A DNA stretch of 43,340 nt from Flavobacteriales bacterium (GTDB taxonomy: Bacteria; Bacteroidota; Bacteroidia; Flavobacteriales_D; Parvicellaceae). Under the pieces are notes generated by a model. The model had not been told where the DNA came from. It was given only the letters and a program-made list of their open reading frames with translations, and ran no database searches. Every line of letters starts with the position of its first letter. Within the stretch, counting starts at the first letter, position 1. Shown here one piece after another: positions 33,681-41,632 of the stretch. Position numbers and translations under genes: made by a program. Location: positions 1 to 43,340 of the forward strand of contig JAQWSL010000068.1 in assembly GCA_029243225.1 (NCBI GenBank), read 5' to 3'.

Positions 33681-33697
33681 TTGGCTTCAATTTTGCA
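33681..33697 (+). promoter_or_regulatory. Sigma-54-like -24/-12 promoter element upstream of grpE
   Basis: TTGGCTTCAATTTTGCA has TTGGC at the -24 position and TTGCA at -12, with exactly 10 bases between the GG (33683-33684) and the GC (33695-33696), as sigma-54 polymerase needs. It misses three bases of the consensus YTGGCACGRNNNTTGCW, all just after TGGC. The expected transcription start is near 33708, about 16 bases before the grpE ATG. No full TAnnTTTG element is seen in the gap. Confidence 0.55.
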
Positions 33698-33723
33698 ATT
33701 GATTTTTTATTAAAAAAATCAAC

Positions 33724-34257
33724 ATGAATAAAGCTGAAAACACCAATAAAGAAGTTGAAGAGAATGAAGATATTCCTTTAGAGGAAACTGAGGTTTCTGA
33801 ATCAGAAAACCCAATTGTATCTATAGAAAAAGAGAGAGATGAATGGAAAGATAAATTTGTTCGTTTATACTCAGAATATGAAAATTTCAGGAAAAGAACT
33901 GCTAAAGAAAAAATAGATATTTCAAGAATTAGCACTCAAAATGTAATGAAAGATCTTTTATCTGTCTTAGATGATTTTGACAGAGCTGCAGAAAACAATT
34001 TAAAGGTTGACGATTCTAAAGTAATTAAAGAGGGTATAGATTTAATCTACAATAAACTTTTTAAAACTCTTGAAACAAAAGGCTTAAAGCCAATGGAATC
34101 TAAAGGAACAAAATTTGATGTAGACCTTCACGATGCAATAACCAACATCCCTGCACCTTCTAAAAAGCTTAAAGGTAAAGTTGTTGATGTTGTAGAAAAA
34201 GGTTATTATTTAAACGAGCATGTTTTAAGATTTGCAAAAGTAGTAGTTGGACAATAA
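33724..34257 (+). CDS. grpE: Nucleotide exchange factor GrpE
   Basis: GrpE releases ADP from DnaK and so drives the Hsp70 cycle. The 177-residue protein has an acidic, probably disordered N-terminus (to about 30), a long helix with DEWKDKFVRLYSEYENFRKR for dimer formation, VMKDLLSVLDDFDRAAEN, and the C-terminal beta domain with MESKGTKFDVDLHDAITNIP and KGYYLNEHVLRFAKVVVG. It lies 19 bases before dnaJ; dnaK is not in the window. The upstream element suggests sigma-54 control, unlike the usual heat-shock arrangements. Confidence 0.96.
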   Translation: MNKAENTNKEVEENEDIPLEETEVSESENPIVSIEKERDEWKDKFVRLYSEYENFRKRTAKEKIDISRISTQNVMKDLLSVLDDFDRAAENNLKVDDSKVIKEGIDLIYNKLFKTLETKGLKPMESKGTKFDVDLHDAITNIPAPSKKLKGKVVDVVEKGYYLNEHVLRFAKVVVGQ

Positions 34258-34276
34258 ATAAACAGAATTTACTAAG

Positions 34277-35383
34277 ATGAGTAAAAGAGATTATTATGAA
34301 GTGTTAGGGGTTTCTAAAAGCGCCAGTGAAGGTGAAATAAAAAAAGCATATAGAAAACTAGCAATTAAATATCATCCAGATAAAAATCAGGGTGATAAAG
34401 ATGCTGAAGCTAAATTTAAAGAAGCTGCTGAAGCATATGAAGTCCTAAGTAATTCTCAAAAAAAGCAACAGTACGATCAATTTGGACATGCGGGAATGGG
34501 AGGCCAAGGTTTTGGCGGTGGAGGAATGAACATGGATGATATTTTCGATCATTTTGGTGACATCTTTGGCGGTGCATTTGGAGGTGGTTTTGGAGGTGGA
34601 GGAAGAAGAGGTCCTGCTCAAAGAAAAGGTTCTAATTTAAGAGTCAAACTTAAATTAACTCTTGAAGATATTGTATATGGTGTAAAGAAAAAGATTAAAG
34701 TAAATAAATTATTTGCTGCAGAGGGTGTTGAATTCACAAACTGCGGAACCTGTAATGGTTCTGGGCAAATTACAAGAGTTGCAAACACCATTTTAGGTGC
34801 AATGCAAACTTCTTCAACTTGTCCAAATTGTAAAGGAAATGGTCAAGTTGTTGGAAAACGACCACCAGGAGTTGATCAAAATGGTCTAGAAAAAAAAGAA
34901 GCAGTTCTAGAAATTGAAATTCCTGCGGGAGTTGAGCACGGCATGCAATTAAACATGAGAGGCAAAGGGAATGATGCACCTGGAAATGGGATTCCGGGAG
35001 ATTTAATTATTGTAATTGAAGAGTTAGAACATGAAAACTTGACAAGACATGGCAATGACCTTTATTACGATTTGCATCTTAATTTTATTGATGCTGCATT
35101 AGGAACCGAAGTTGAAATCCCTCTAGTGGATGGTAAAGCTAAAATTAAAATAAATCCAGGTACTCAAAGTGGTAAAAACTTAAGACTTAGAAACAAAGGG
35201 ATACCCGAGATTAATGGATACAGAAAAGGCGATGTCATTGTTAATATTCAACTTTGGACACCTGAAAAACTAACCAAAGAAGAAAAAGTGATTTTACAAA
35301 AATTAAAAAACAACGAAAATTTCATTCCAAAACCAGGCTCTAGTAAAGGTTTTTTCGACAGGATGAAAGAGCATTTTAATTAG
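34277..35383 (+). CDS. dnaJ: Chaperone DnaJ (Hsp40) with reduced zinc region
   Basis: DnaJ delivers unfolded clients to DnaK and stimulates its ATPase. The 368-residue protein has the J domain with HPD at 33-35 ([10 protein letters not shown]), a Gly/Phe-rich linker at about 70-112, a cysteine-rich region, and the C-terminal client-binding domain ([20 protein letters not shown], then [20 protein letters not shown]). Only two CxxCxGxG motifs are present (CGTCNGSG and CPNCKGNG), in place of the four of E. coli DnaJ, so only one zinc site can form. I believe this is usual in Flavobacteriia. It ends 34 bases before the ABC ATPase gene. Confidence 0.95.
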   Translation: MSKRDYYEVLGVSKSASEGEIKKAYRKLAIKYHPDKNQGDKDAEAKFKEAAEAYEVLSNSQKKQQYDQFGHAGMGGQGFGGGGMNMDDIFDHFGDIFGGAFGGGFGGGGRRGPAQRKGSNLRVKLKLTLEDIVYGVKKKIKVNKLFAAEGVEFTNCGTCNGSGQITRVANTILGAMQTSSTCPNCKGNGQVVGKRPPGVDQNGLEKKEAVLEIEIPAGVEHGMQLNMRGKGNDAPGNGIPGDLIIVIEELEHENLTRHGNDLYYDLHLNFIDAALGTEVEIPLVDGKAKIKINPGTQSGKNLRLRNKGIPEINGYRKGDVIVNIQLWTPEKLTKEEKVILQKLKNNENFIPKPGSSKGFFDRMKEHFN

Positions 35384-35417
35384 CACTACACTTCAATATT
35401 TTTCATAGCTTTAATGA

Positions 35418-36371
35418 ATGGAAAATCCTTTAATATTTGAAGCAAAAGAAATAGTAAAAAACTATTCTAATCATGTTGCTTTAAATAGAGTAAGTATTAG
35501 AATTCCTAAGAACAGTATATTTGGATTATTAGGTCCTAACGGTGCTGGAAAAACATCCCTAATAAGAATAATTAATCAAATCACTGCTCCAGATTCAGGA
35601 GAATTATTTTTAGATGGTGAAAAACTCTCAAGAAAACACATAAAAGATATTGGCTATCTTCCTGAAGAAAGAGGACTTTATAAAAAAATGAAGGTAGGAG
35701 AACAGTCGCTTTACCTTGCTCAACTAAAAGGAATGAATAAAAAAGAAGCAACCTCTAAGCTTAGAAGTTGGTTTGAAAAATTCGAAATTGAAGGATGGTG
35801 GAACAATACAATTGAAGATCTTTCAAAAGGAATGGCACAAAAAATACAATTCATTACAACAGTTGTTCACGAACCCAAATTACTTATTCTTGATGAACCA
35901 TTTAGTGGTTTCGACCCTATCAACACCAATTTAGTAAAAAATGAAATTTTAAACCTTAAAAATAAAGGGACAACTGTAATTTTAAGTACTCACAATATGA
36001 ATTCTGTTGAAGAAATTTGTGACAACATTGCTCTAATAGATAAATCAAATAAGATTTTAGAAGGCTCCGTTAAAAAAATCAAAGAAGAGTACTCAGAAAA
36101 AATTTGGGAAATAACATATAAAGGAAATGCGGTTTCATTTGCAAATTCAATTTGGGGAGGATGGGAATTAATAAATCAAGAGCAAGGAATTAACAACACG
36201 ATAAAAACTAAAATCAAATTAAGTCCAAAGTTAAACCTTAATGATTTCATTAAAGGCATTATAGACAATGTGGAAATAATAGAGCTTAATAAAGTTAACC
36301 CGACTATGAATGATATTTTTATTAAGGTGGTTAATCAATCCAATGAATTAGAAAAATTAGCAGATGAGTAA
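35418..36371 (+). CDS. ABC-2 type transporter, ATP-binding protein
   Basis: A 317-residue ATPase that energises export together with the next gene. It has Walker A GPNGAGKTS at 39-47, the Q-loop region GYLPEERGLY, the signature LSKGMAQKIQ at about 135-144, Walker B LLILDEP at 155-161, the D-loop SGFDP, and the switch His in LSTHNM (His192). The C-terminal 100 residues resemble the regulatory tail often found in ATPases of the NatA/CcmA-like group. The start ATG 35418 is four bases after another, out-of-frame ATG. Its last eight bases overlap the permease gene, so they form a pair. The substrate is unknown; sodium or drug efflux are possible for this group. Confidence 0.93.
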   Translation: MENPLIFEAKEIVKNYSNHVALNRVSIRIPKNSIFGLLGPNGAGKTSLIRIINQITAPDSGELFLDGEKLSRKHIKDIGYLPEERGLYKKMKVGEQSLYLAQLKGMNKKEATSKLRSWFEKFEIEGWWNNTIEDLSKGMAQKIQFITTVVHEPKLLILDEPFSGFDPINTNLVKNEILNLKNKGTTVILSTHNMNSVEEICDNIALIDKSNKILEGSVKKIKEEYSEKIWEITYKGNAVSFANSIWGGWELINQEQGINNTIKTKIKLSPKLNLNDFIKGIIDNVEIIELNKVNPTMNDIFIKVVNQSNELEKLADE

Positions 36372-37686
36372 AGTTGGATTAATAATAGCAAGAGAATACT
36401 CTTCAAGAGTAAAGAAAAAGTCATTTGTTCTTATGACCATACTTGGTCCAATACTAATGGTAGGCTTTATTTTTGGAGCTCTTTATCTTGGCCAACAAGA
36501 TGAAGAAAAGATGAAAATTCTAATTCATGACGACACCTTTGCAATAACTCAATTCATTAAGTACGATAAAGAAAATCCTAATCAATTAATTGTTTACGAT
36601 ACATCGGGCGTAAAAACTTATGATGATGCTATTCTAGATTTCAAAAAAAATGAAAGTTATGATTTGTTAGTCTACCTTCCTGAGAACATCATAAAAACTA
36701 AAAATTCTACTGGAATAATACAGTATAAAAAACCACCAACTGCAAAGTCATTAACCTATTTAACTAATGTTATTAATAAAGCTATTGAAAAGTCTACTCT
36801 TCAATTCTATAACATTCCTGAAGAAGATTATGATAAATTGAAAAGCAATGTTCAATTTAGGACAATTGACATTAAAACATCTGAAGAAAATAATAACATG
36901 GCAAAATCTGCTATTGGGTTACTATTTGGAGTTATTATTTACCTATTTATCTTCATGTATGGTGTTCAAGTCATGAAAGCTGTAATCGAAGAAAAGTCGA
37001 ATCGTATTATTGAAGTCTTAGTTTCAGCAGTTAAACCATTCGAACTTATGATGGGTAAGATTATTGGCATTATGCTAGTTGGATTAACCCAATTCACAAT
37101 TTGGGTTGCCCTCTGCTCACTTAGCATTACTGTTTTAAGTGTTGTTGCATTTCCAGACATGATGGAAGCAGCTAATCAAGCTGACATGATGCAAAGTAAT
37201 ATAGGGAATGAAGTGGCGATGGATAACGAATTCGCAGATATTGTCTTTAGGCAAATAAATTGGCCTCTAATGATTGGTTTATTTCTGTTTTATTTTGTTG
37301 GTGGTTATTTACTCTATGGATCTCTAATGGCTGCAATCGGATCTGCTGTTGATAGTGAAACTGACACACAGCAATTTATGATTCCACTTTCTGCACCCTT
37401 AGCTTTTGCTTACATTATAGCTATAAATATTATAGGAAACCCACATGGTTCAACTGCTTTTTGGTGTAGTGAAATCCCATTTACATCTCCTGTTGTAATG
37501 TTGGTTAGAGTAGCAATAGGCGGAGAAGGAATGGTTTGGCAGGTACTGCTTTCTATGTTTCTTTTAATCATAACTTTTATAACCACCACTTGGATTGCTT
37601 CTAAAATTTATAGAGTTGGAATCTTAATGTATGGAAAAAAAGCAAGCTACAAAGAGCTAATAAAATGGATTAGATTTAAAGACTAA
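36364..37686 (+). CDS. ABC-2 type transporter, permease protein (NatB-like)
   Basis: A 440-residue inner-membrane protein. One membrane segment lies at about 20-42 (FVLMTILGPILMVGFIFGAL) and is followed by a polar domain of about 140 residues outside the membrane. Five or more membrane segments follow from about residue 178 on (GLLFGVIIYLFIFMYGVQVM, LMIGLFLFYFVGGYLLYGSL, and others). The EEKSNRIIEVLVSAVKPFEL stretch before the second group of segments is typical for ABC-2 permeases of the NatB type. It overlaps the ATPase gene by eight bases. Substrate not predictable from sequence. Confidence 0.9.
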   Translation: MSKVGLIIAREYSSRVKKKSFVLMTILGPILMVGFIFGALYLGQQDEEKMKILIHDDTFAITQFIKYDKENPNQLIVYDTSGVKTYDDAILDFKKNESYDLLVYLPENIIKTKNSTGIIQYKKPPTAKSLTYLTNVINKAIEKSTLQFYNIPEEDYDKLKSNVQFRTIDIKTSEENNNMAKSAIGLLFGVIIYLFIFMYGVQVMKAVIEEKSNRIIEVLVSAVKPFELMMGKIIGIMLVGLTQFTIWVALCSLSITVLSVVAFPDMMEAANQADMMQSNIGNEVAMDNEFADIVFRQINWPLMIGLFLFYFVGGYLLYGSLMAAIGSAVDSETDTQQFMIPLSAPLAFAYIIAINIIGNPHGSTAFWCSEIPFTSPVVMLVRVAIGGEGMVWQVLLSMFLLIITFITTTWIASKIYRVGILMYGKKASYKELIKWIRFKD

Positions 37687-37691
37687 TTTAT

Positions 37692-37709
37692 TATGGTTTG
37701 ATTTTTGTA
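37692..37709 (+). promoter_or_regulatory. Weak sigma-54-like element upstream of the response regulator
   Basis: TATGGTTTGATTTTTGTA places GG at 37695-37696 and GT at 37707-37708 with 10 bases between them, the sigma-54 spacing, but both the -24 C and the -12 C are replaced by T. It would fit self-activation of the regulator gene 24 bases downstream. By consensus alone it is not convincing. Confidence 0.2.
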
Positions 37710-37731
37710 ATTAAATTATTAAAAAAATATT

Positions 37732-38901
37732 ATGTCTAAAATATTAGTAATTGATGATGAAAGACCAATTAGGTCTACACTAAAAGAAATTTTAGAATTT
37801 GAAAATTTCAAGGTAGATGATGCTGAAGATGGAAAAGCAGGATTAGAGCTTATTAAAAAAAACAAATACGACATTATTCTTTGCGATATAAAAATGCCAA
37901 AAATGGACGGGATGGAAGTCCTTGAAGCAACCATTGCCTTAGAAATTGAAACACCTTTTATTATGATAAGTGGTCATGGCAATGTTGAAACAGCTGTTGA
38001 AGCCATTAAAAAAGGAGCTTATGATTTTATTCAAAAACCATTAGATCTTAACAGAACTCTAGTTACACTTAGAAACGCTTTAGATAAGAAATCTTTTGTA
38101 AAAGAAATTAAAACCTTAAAAAGAAAAGTTTCTAAAGGGAAATTCACAGAAATAGTGGGTAATAGCAAAGGCATTTTAGCCATCAAAGAAATGATTTCCA
38201 AGGTTGCACCTTCAGACGCGCGTGTGCTTATTACTGGAGCAAACGGGTCTGGAAAAGAACTTGTTGCAAGGCAATTGCATGAAAAAAGTGAAAGAAATAA
38301 ATCACCTTTTATTGAAGTGAATTGTGCTGCAATTCCGTCTGAACTAATTGAAAGCGAGTTATTTGGTCACGAAAAAGGAGCATTTACATCTGCTCACAAA
38401 CTAAGACAAGGGAAATTTGAACAAGCAGATAAAGGAACTCTTTTTTTAGACGAAATAGGTGACATGAGTCTTTCTGCTCAAGCTAAAGTTCTAAGAGCTC
38501 TTCAAGAAAATAAAATCTCGAGAGTTGGAAGCGATAAAGAAATTAAAGTTAATGTTAGAATTCTTGCTGCAACTAATAAAGATTTAAAAGCTGAAATTAG
38601 CAATGGGAATTTCAGAGAAGATTTATTTCACAGGTTAAATGTAATTCCAATTAAAGTTCCCTCACTGAATGAAAGAAGAGATGACATTCCTGTTTTAGTG
38701 AATTATTTTTTAGAGTTAATTTGCAATGATCAAGGATTACCTTTAAAGACCATTAAAAATGATGCTCTTGTCTTACTTCAAGAAATAAACTGGACAGGAA
38801 ACATTCGAGAGTTAAGAAACATTATTGAACGTCTAATTATCTTAAGTGGAAATGATATAACAGCTAAAGATGTAAAAACATACACCAACATTCACAATTA
38901 A
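37732..38901 (+). CDS. NtrC-type response regulator with AAA+ domain and no DNA-binding domain
   Basis: A 389-residue protein. Residues 1-120 are a receiver domain with the phospho-acceptor Asp52 (LCDIKMPKMDG), the acidic pair IDDE at the start, and Lys102 in QKPLDL. Residues 140-370 are the sigma-54 activator AAA+ domain: Walker A GANGSGKE at 169-176, Walker B TLFLDE at 236-241, and the arginine finger region FREDLFHRLNV. The loop that touches sigma-54, normally GAFTGA, is GAFTSA (216-221). After the NWTGNIRELRNIIER motif there are only about 22 residues, with no Fis-type helix-turn-helix. It may act without binding an enhancer or on partners. No histidine kinase is in the window. It meets alaS tail to tail, sharing TTAA at 38898-38901. 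Confidence 0.93.
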   Translation: MSKILVIDDERPIRSTLKEILEFENFKVDDAEDGKAGLELIKKNKYDIILCDIKMPKMDGMEVLEATIALEIETPFIMISGHGNVETAVEAIKKGAYDFIQKPLDLNRTLVTLRNALDKKSFVKEIKTLKRKVSKGKFTEIVGNSKGILAIKEMISKVAPSDARVLITGANGSGKELVARQLHEKSERNKSPFIEVNCAAIPSELIESELFGHEKGAFTSAHKLRQGKFEQADKGTLFLDEIGDMSLSAQAKVLRALQENKISRVGSDKEIKVNVRILAATNKDLKAEISNGNFREDLFHRLNVIPIKVPSLNERRDDIPVLVNYFLELICNDQGLPLKTIKNDALVLLQEINWTGNIRELRNIIERLIILSGNDITAKDVKTYTNIHN

Positions 38902-41525
38902 GAAATTATTTGTTTTGCATTAGTTAACGCTTGATTGATTCCAGAAGAATTTGGACCACCTGCTGTTGCAAAAAATGGTTGACCTCCGCCCCTTCCTCCA
39001 ATTTCTTTGGCTAATTCATTAACTATTTCACCTGCATTTAGTTTTTTCTGAGAAATCATGTCATCTGAAAGGGCCACAGAAATCATTACCTTTCCTTTTT
39101 GTTCAAAAGCAAGAACTAGAAAAAGATTCTTCACCTTACTTTTCAACTCAAAACAAATATCCTTAACTGAATTAGCATTTAAATCTACTTTTTGAGCTAG
39201 AAAACTTACTCCATTTATAACTTCCATTGATTCAATCAATTGATTCTTGATTGCTACAGCTTTTTCTTTATCGGATGTCTCAATTGTTTTAAGTAAGTCT
39301 GCGTTTTTATTTAACAGATCATTAACAGCTGAATAAATATCTTTAGGATGCTTTAGTAAATCAGCCAACTGATCAACAACAGCTAACTTGTTGTTTAAGT
39401 ACTGATTTGCAGCATCAGCTGTAATGGCTTCTACTCTTCTAACTCCAGCAGCTATTGAGCTTTCATTTGTTATTATAAACTGGCCAATATTTGAAGTTGA
39501 ATTAACATGAATCCCCCCACATAGTTCTATGGAATCTTCAAACTTAATCATACGAACAACCTCTCCATACTTTTCACCAAAAAGCATCATTGCCCCTTCT
39601 TCTTTAGCTTTATTTAAAGGAATATTTCTAAATTCTTCCAATTGAATAGATGCTCTTATTCTATTGTTAACTAACTGTTGAATATCAACAATATCATCTT
39701 TAGAAAGCTTTTCAAAATGAGAAAAATCAAAACGCAAATGTTTATCGTTAACTAAGGATCCTTTTTGTTCTACATGTTCACCAAGAACTTCTCGTAGAGC
39801 TTGATGAAGTAAATGAGTAGCTGTATGGTTATTGGCTATTAATTCTCTTTTAATGGCATTAACAACAGCTTTAAAAGAAGCATTTATATTTTTTGGCAAC
39901 TCTTTAGAAAAATGTATGATTAAATCATTTTCTTTTTTTGTGTCAATTATAGATAGTTTATTTTCTCCATCATCTATGTAGCCGGCATCTCCGATCTGCC
40001 CTCCTCCCTCGGGGTAAAAAGGAGTGAAATTAAATACTAGGTGATATGTTTTTTTTCCTTTTTCAAGGACCTCTCTATACCTTGTTATCTTTACATCTGA
40101 TTCAGTAAAATCATAACCTATAAACTCTTCTTTGTCATCCTCTTGAATGACAATCCAATCAGATTTTTCACTTACTGCAGCCGCTTTAGACCTTGTTTTT
40201 TGTTTATTTAGCGCTACATTAAAACCATCAGTATCAATTGTAAATCCATATCCTTTAGAAATTAACTCTGTTAAATCAATCGGAAATCCATACCTATCGT
40301 AAAGCTCGAAAACATCTTTTCCAGAAACAACATCCTTATTATTTTCTTTTAGCATAGAGCAAATAGAATCTATCCTTTTTAAACCTTGTTCTAACGTTCT
40401 GTAAAAAGAAGTTTCTTCTTCTTTTACTACTTTTTCAATAAATTCTTTCTGTTTTTCAAGTTCAGGAAATACACCATCAAATTGAATTGCTAATACTTCC
40501 ACTAGCTCGTAAAGAAAAGGCTCCTTAAGGTTGAGTGTCTGGTAACCATAGCGAACAGCTCTTCTTAATATTCTACGAATAACATAACCAGCTCCAGTAT
40601 TTGACGGAAGCTGACCATCTGCTATAGAAAAAGCAATTGCTCTAATGTGATCAACAATCACTCTCATGGCTACAGTAACAGGATCTAATGAAGCTGCATC
40701 ACTATTGTAGTTTTTTTGAGATAAAGTTTCTACTTTTTGAATTAATGGACTAAAAACATCTGAATTATAATTGCTCTTTTTATTTTGAAGAATCATAGCT
40801 AAACGCTCTAAACCCATTCCTGTATCTATGTGTTTTTCAGAGAGCGGATGAAGTGATCCATCTGCTTTACGATTGTATTCCATAAACACTAAATTCCAGA
40901 CTTCGATAACTTGAGGGTGATCTTTATTCACAAGAGAAATGCCATCAACTTCATTTCTTTCTGATTGATCTCTTAAATCAATATGAATTTCAGAGCATGG
41001 CCCACAGGGACCAGCAGCTCCCATTTCCCAAAAATTATCTTTTTTATCACACGCTAAAATTCTATCTTTTTCTAAAAGTTCAGACCATATTTCGTAAGCT
41101 TCTGTATCCACTCTCAACCCATCATTCTTATCCCCTCCAAAGACAGTTACGTAAATTTGGGATTTGTCTAACTTATAAACCTCTGTCAACAATTCCCAAG
41201 ACCAATAAATTGCTTCTTTTTTAAAATAATCTCCAAATGACCAATTGCCAAGCATTTCAAACATGGTGTGGTGGTAAGTATCCAAACCTACTTCCTCTAA
41301 ATCATTGTGTTTTCCAGAAACTCTTAAGCATTTCTGTGAGTTTGCTAATGTTGAATATTTAGATTTTGTATCACCTAAAAAGAAGGATTTAAATTGATTC
41401 ATTCCAGCATTGGCAAACAAAAGAGTCGGATCATTCTTTACAACCATAGGAGCAGATGATACAATTTGATGACCTTTTGATTTGAAAAAGTTTAAATATT
41501 TTTCTCTTATTTCTTTAACCTTCAT
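38898..41525 (-). CDS. alaS: Alanyl-tRNA synthetase
   Basis: Charges tRNA-Ala with alanine and edits mischarged Ser and Gly. The 875-residue protein has the class II catalytic core (PTLLFANAGMNQFKSFFLGD, GMGLERLAMILQ), the tRNA-binding helical part, the editing domain with the zinc ligands NNHTATHLLHQALR and CGGIHVNSTSNIGQF, and the C-terminal C-Ala domain ending GGRGGGQPFFATAGG. All zinc ligands are visible. The length is standard. It is transcribed away from the M23 peptidase gene; a -7 element (TAAATTTG) is at 41583-41590. Confidence 0.97.
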   Translation of the reverse strand: MKVKEIREKYLNFFKSKGHQIVSSAPMVVKNDPTLLFANAGMNQFKSFFLGDTKSKYSTLANSQKCLRVSGKHNDLEEVGLDTYHHTMFEMLGNWSFGDYFKKEAIYWSWELLTEVYKLDKSQIYVTVFGGDKNDGLRVDTEAYEIWSELLEKDRILACDKKDNFWEMGAAGPCGPCSEIHIDLRDQSERNEVDGISLVNKDHPQVIEVWNLVFMEYNRKADGSLHPLSEKHIDTGMGLERLAMILQNKKSNYNSDVFSPLIQKVETLSQKNYNSDAASLDPVTVAMRVIVDHIRAIAFSIADGQLPSNTGAGYVIRRILRRAVRYGYQTLNLKEPFLYELVEVLAIQFDGVFPELEKQKEFIEKVVKEEETSFYRTLEQGLKRIDSICSMLKENNKDVVSGKDVFELYDRYGFPIDLTELISKGYGFTIDTDGFNVALNKQKTRSKAAAVSEKSDWIVIQEDDKEEFIGYDFTESDVKITRYREVLEKGKKTYHLVFNFTPFYPEGGGQIGDAGYIDDGENKLSIIDTKKENDLIIHFSKELPKNINASFKAVVNAIKRELIANNHTATHLLHQALREVLGEHVEQKGSLVNDKHLRFDFSHFEKLSKDDIVDIQQLVNNRIRASIQLEEFRNIPLNKAKEEGAMMLFGEKYGEVVRMIKFEDSIELCGGIHVNSTSNIGQFIITNESSIAAGVRRVEAITADAANQYLNNKLAVVDQLADLLKHPKDIYSAVNDLLNKNADLLKTIETSDKEKAVAIKNQLIESMEVINGVSFLAQKVDLNANSVKDICFELKSKVKNLFLVLAFEQKGKVMISVALSDDMISQKKLNAGEIVNELAKEIGGRGGGQPFFATAGGPNSSGINQALTNAKQIIS

Positions 41526-41579
41526 GTATTAAGCAATTCGTTATACTCGACAAACACAAACTATCAATCGATGATTCGG

Positions 41580-41610
41580 TTGCAAATTTAGGCATTTTAG
41601 AATATTTTTG
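41580..41610 (+). promoter_or_regulatory. Promoter for the M23 peptidase gene
   Basis: TTG at 41580-41582 is followed after 20 bases by TATTTTTG at 41603-41610, a complete match to the Bacteroidota promoter. The -7 element ends one base before an ATG (41612), so transcription would start inside or after that codon. This speaks for the TTG at 41633 as the true start. Confidence 0.75.
41583..41590 (-). promoter_or_regulatory. Candidate -7 promoter element for alaS
   Basis: The minus-strand bases TAAATTTG match TAnnTTTG exactly; transcription would start near 41576, about 50 bases before alaS. The element directly adjoins the -33 TTG of the opposite promoter. No TTG is seen at its own -33 distance. 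Confidence 0.45.
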
Positions 41611-41632
41611 CATGGGATTTAGACTTTTAAAA

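Noticed and set aside
33610-33723. CIRCE (HrcA) operator before grpE
   Set aside because: No TTAGCACTC or GAGTGCTAA arm is present in the gap.
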